The notes under the pieces are model-generated. The model worked only from the letters and a program-made list of their open reading frames with translations. It ran no database searches and was not told the DNA's origin. Shown piece after piece: positions 5,152 through 5,167 of a stretch of 5,167 bases of DNA. Both the position numbers and the translations under genes were made by a program. This DNA comes from Planctomycetota bacterium. Its GTDB lineage: Bacteria > Planctomycetota > Phycisphaerae > Sedimentisphaerales > SM23-30. How positions within the stretch are numbered: position 1 is the first letter of the stretch; each line of letters starts with the position of its first letter. The DNA lies in assembly GCA_022705365.1 (NCBI GenBank), contig JAKJEP010000267.1:1-5167 (forward strand). Reading direction: 5' to 3'.

Positions 5152-5167
5152 TCAGGCGAGAGCCTGA
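5152..5167. repeat. Perfect hairpin upstream of the 5S gene at the window edge
   Basis: TCAGGC and GCCTGA form a perfect six-base-pair stem around a GAGA loop (TCTC on the rRNA strand). It sits about ten bases before the 5S 5' end, where a 23S-5S spacer would be, and may be a processing structure or the edge of a 23S gene. The stem may extend past the window. Confidence 0.5.

Noticed and set aside
1..5167. CRISPR array, insertion sequence, tRNA or toxin-antitoxin pair
   Set aside because: No regularly spaced repeats, transposase motifs, terminal repeats, tRNA cloverleaf or small paired toxin-like genes were seen on either strand.

Overview
The window most resembles a chromosomal segment of a planctomycete, probably class Phycisphaerae (Sedimentisphaerales-like). 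Three things point that way, all judged from remembered family features rather than a search. Two small secreted proteins end in dockerin-like Ca-binding helices (the D-x-N-x-x-G...DxxD...WL pattern that Phycisphaerae append to many exported proteins). A Tat-exported metallophosphoesterase lies beside them. The 5S rRNA is bacterial but compact. No mobile element, CRISPR array or tRNA was seen.

Layout. Positions 1-265 hold the possible tail of an upstream gene, a weak terminator-like T tract and a nested inverted repeat. Positions 266-1225 (+) encode a Tat-signal calcineurin-like phosphoesterase. Positions 1226-1336 are a G-rich spacer with two hairpins that look like a dispersed intergenic repeat. 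Positions 1337-2050 and 2338-3090 (both -) encode the two dockerin-tailed secreted proteins. The first is a discoidin-like (F5/8 type C) protein, the second a PEP-CTERM-like beta-sandwich protein. The 287-base gap between them carries a near-consensus extended -10 promoter and a roughly 190-base leader with complementary segments, so the two genes are probably transcribed separately.

Positions 3104-3386 form a divergent promoter region. Positions 3387-4349 (+) encode a bile acid:sodium symporter (BASS/SBF) family transporter. Positions 4370-4951 (+) encode a four-helix membrane protein of unknown function, likely in the same operon. Convergent to this pair, a 5S rRNA gene (5142 down to 5033, -) is followed by a strong intrinsic terminator (4987-5020). 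The 23S gene may lie just beyond the right edge.

The genes do not form one obvious pathway. The left part is about the envelope and exterior: an exported phosphoesterase and two surface or secreted dockerin-tailed proteins. The right part is a membrane transport operon next to the end of a ribosomal RNA unit. I do not see a convincing new multi-gene system. The least explained items are the long leader upstream of the discoidin-like gene, the transporter-linked membrane protein, and the role of the dockerin-like tails.
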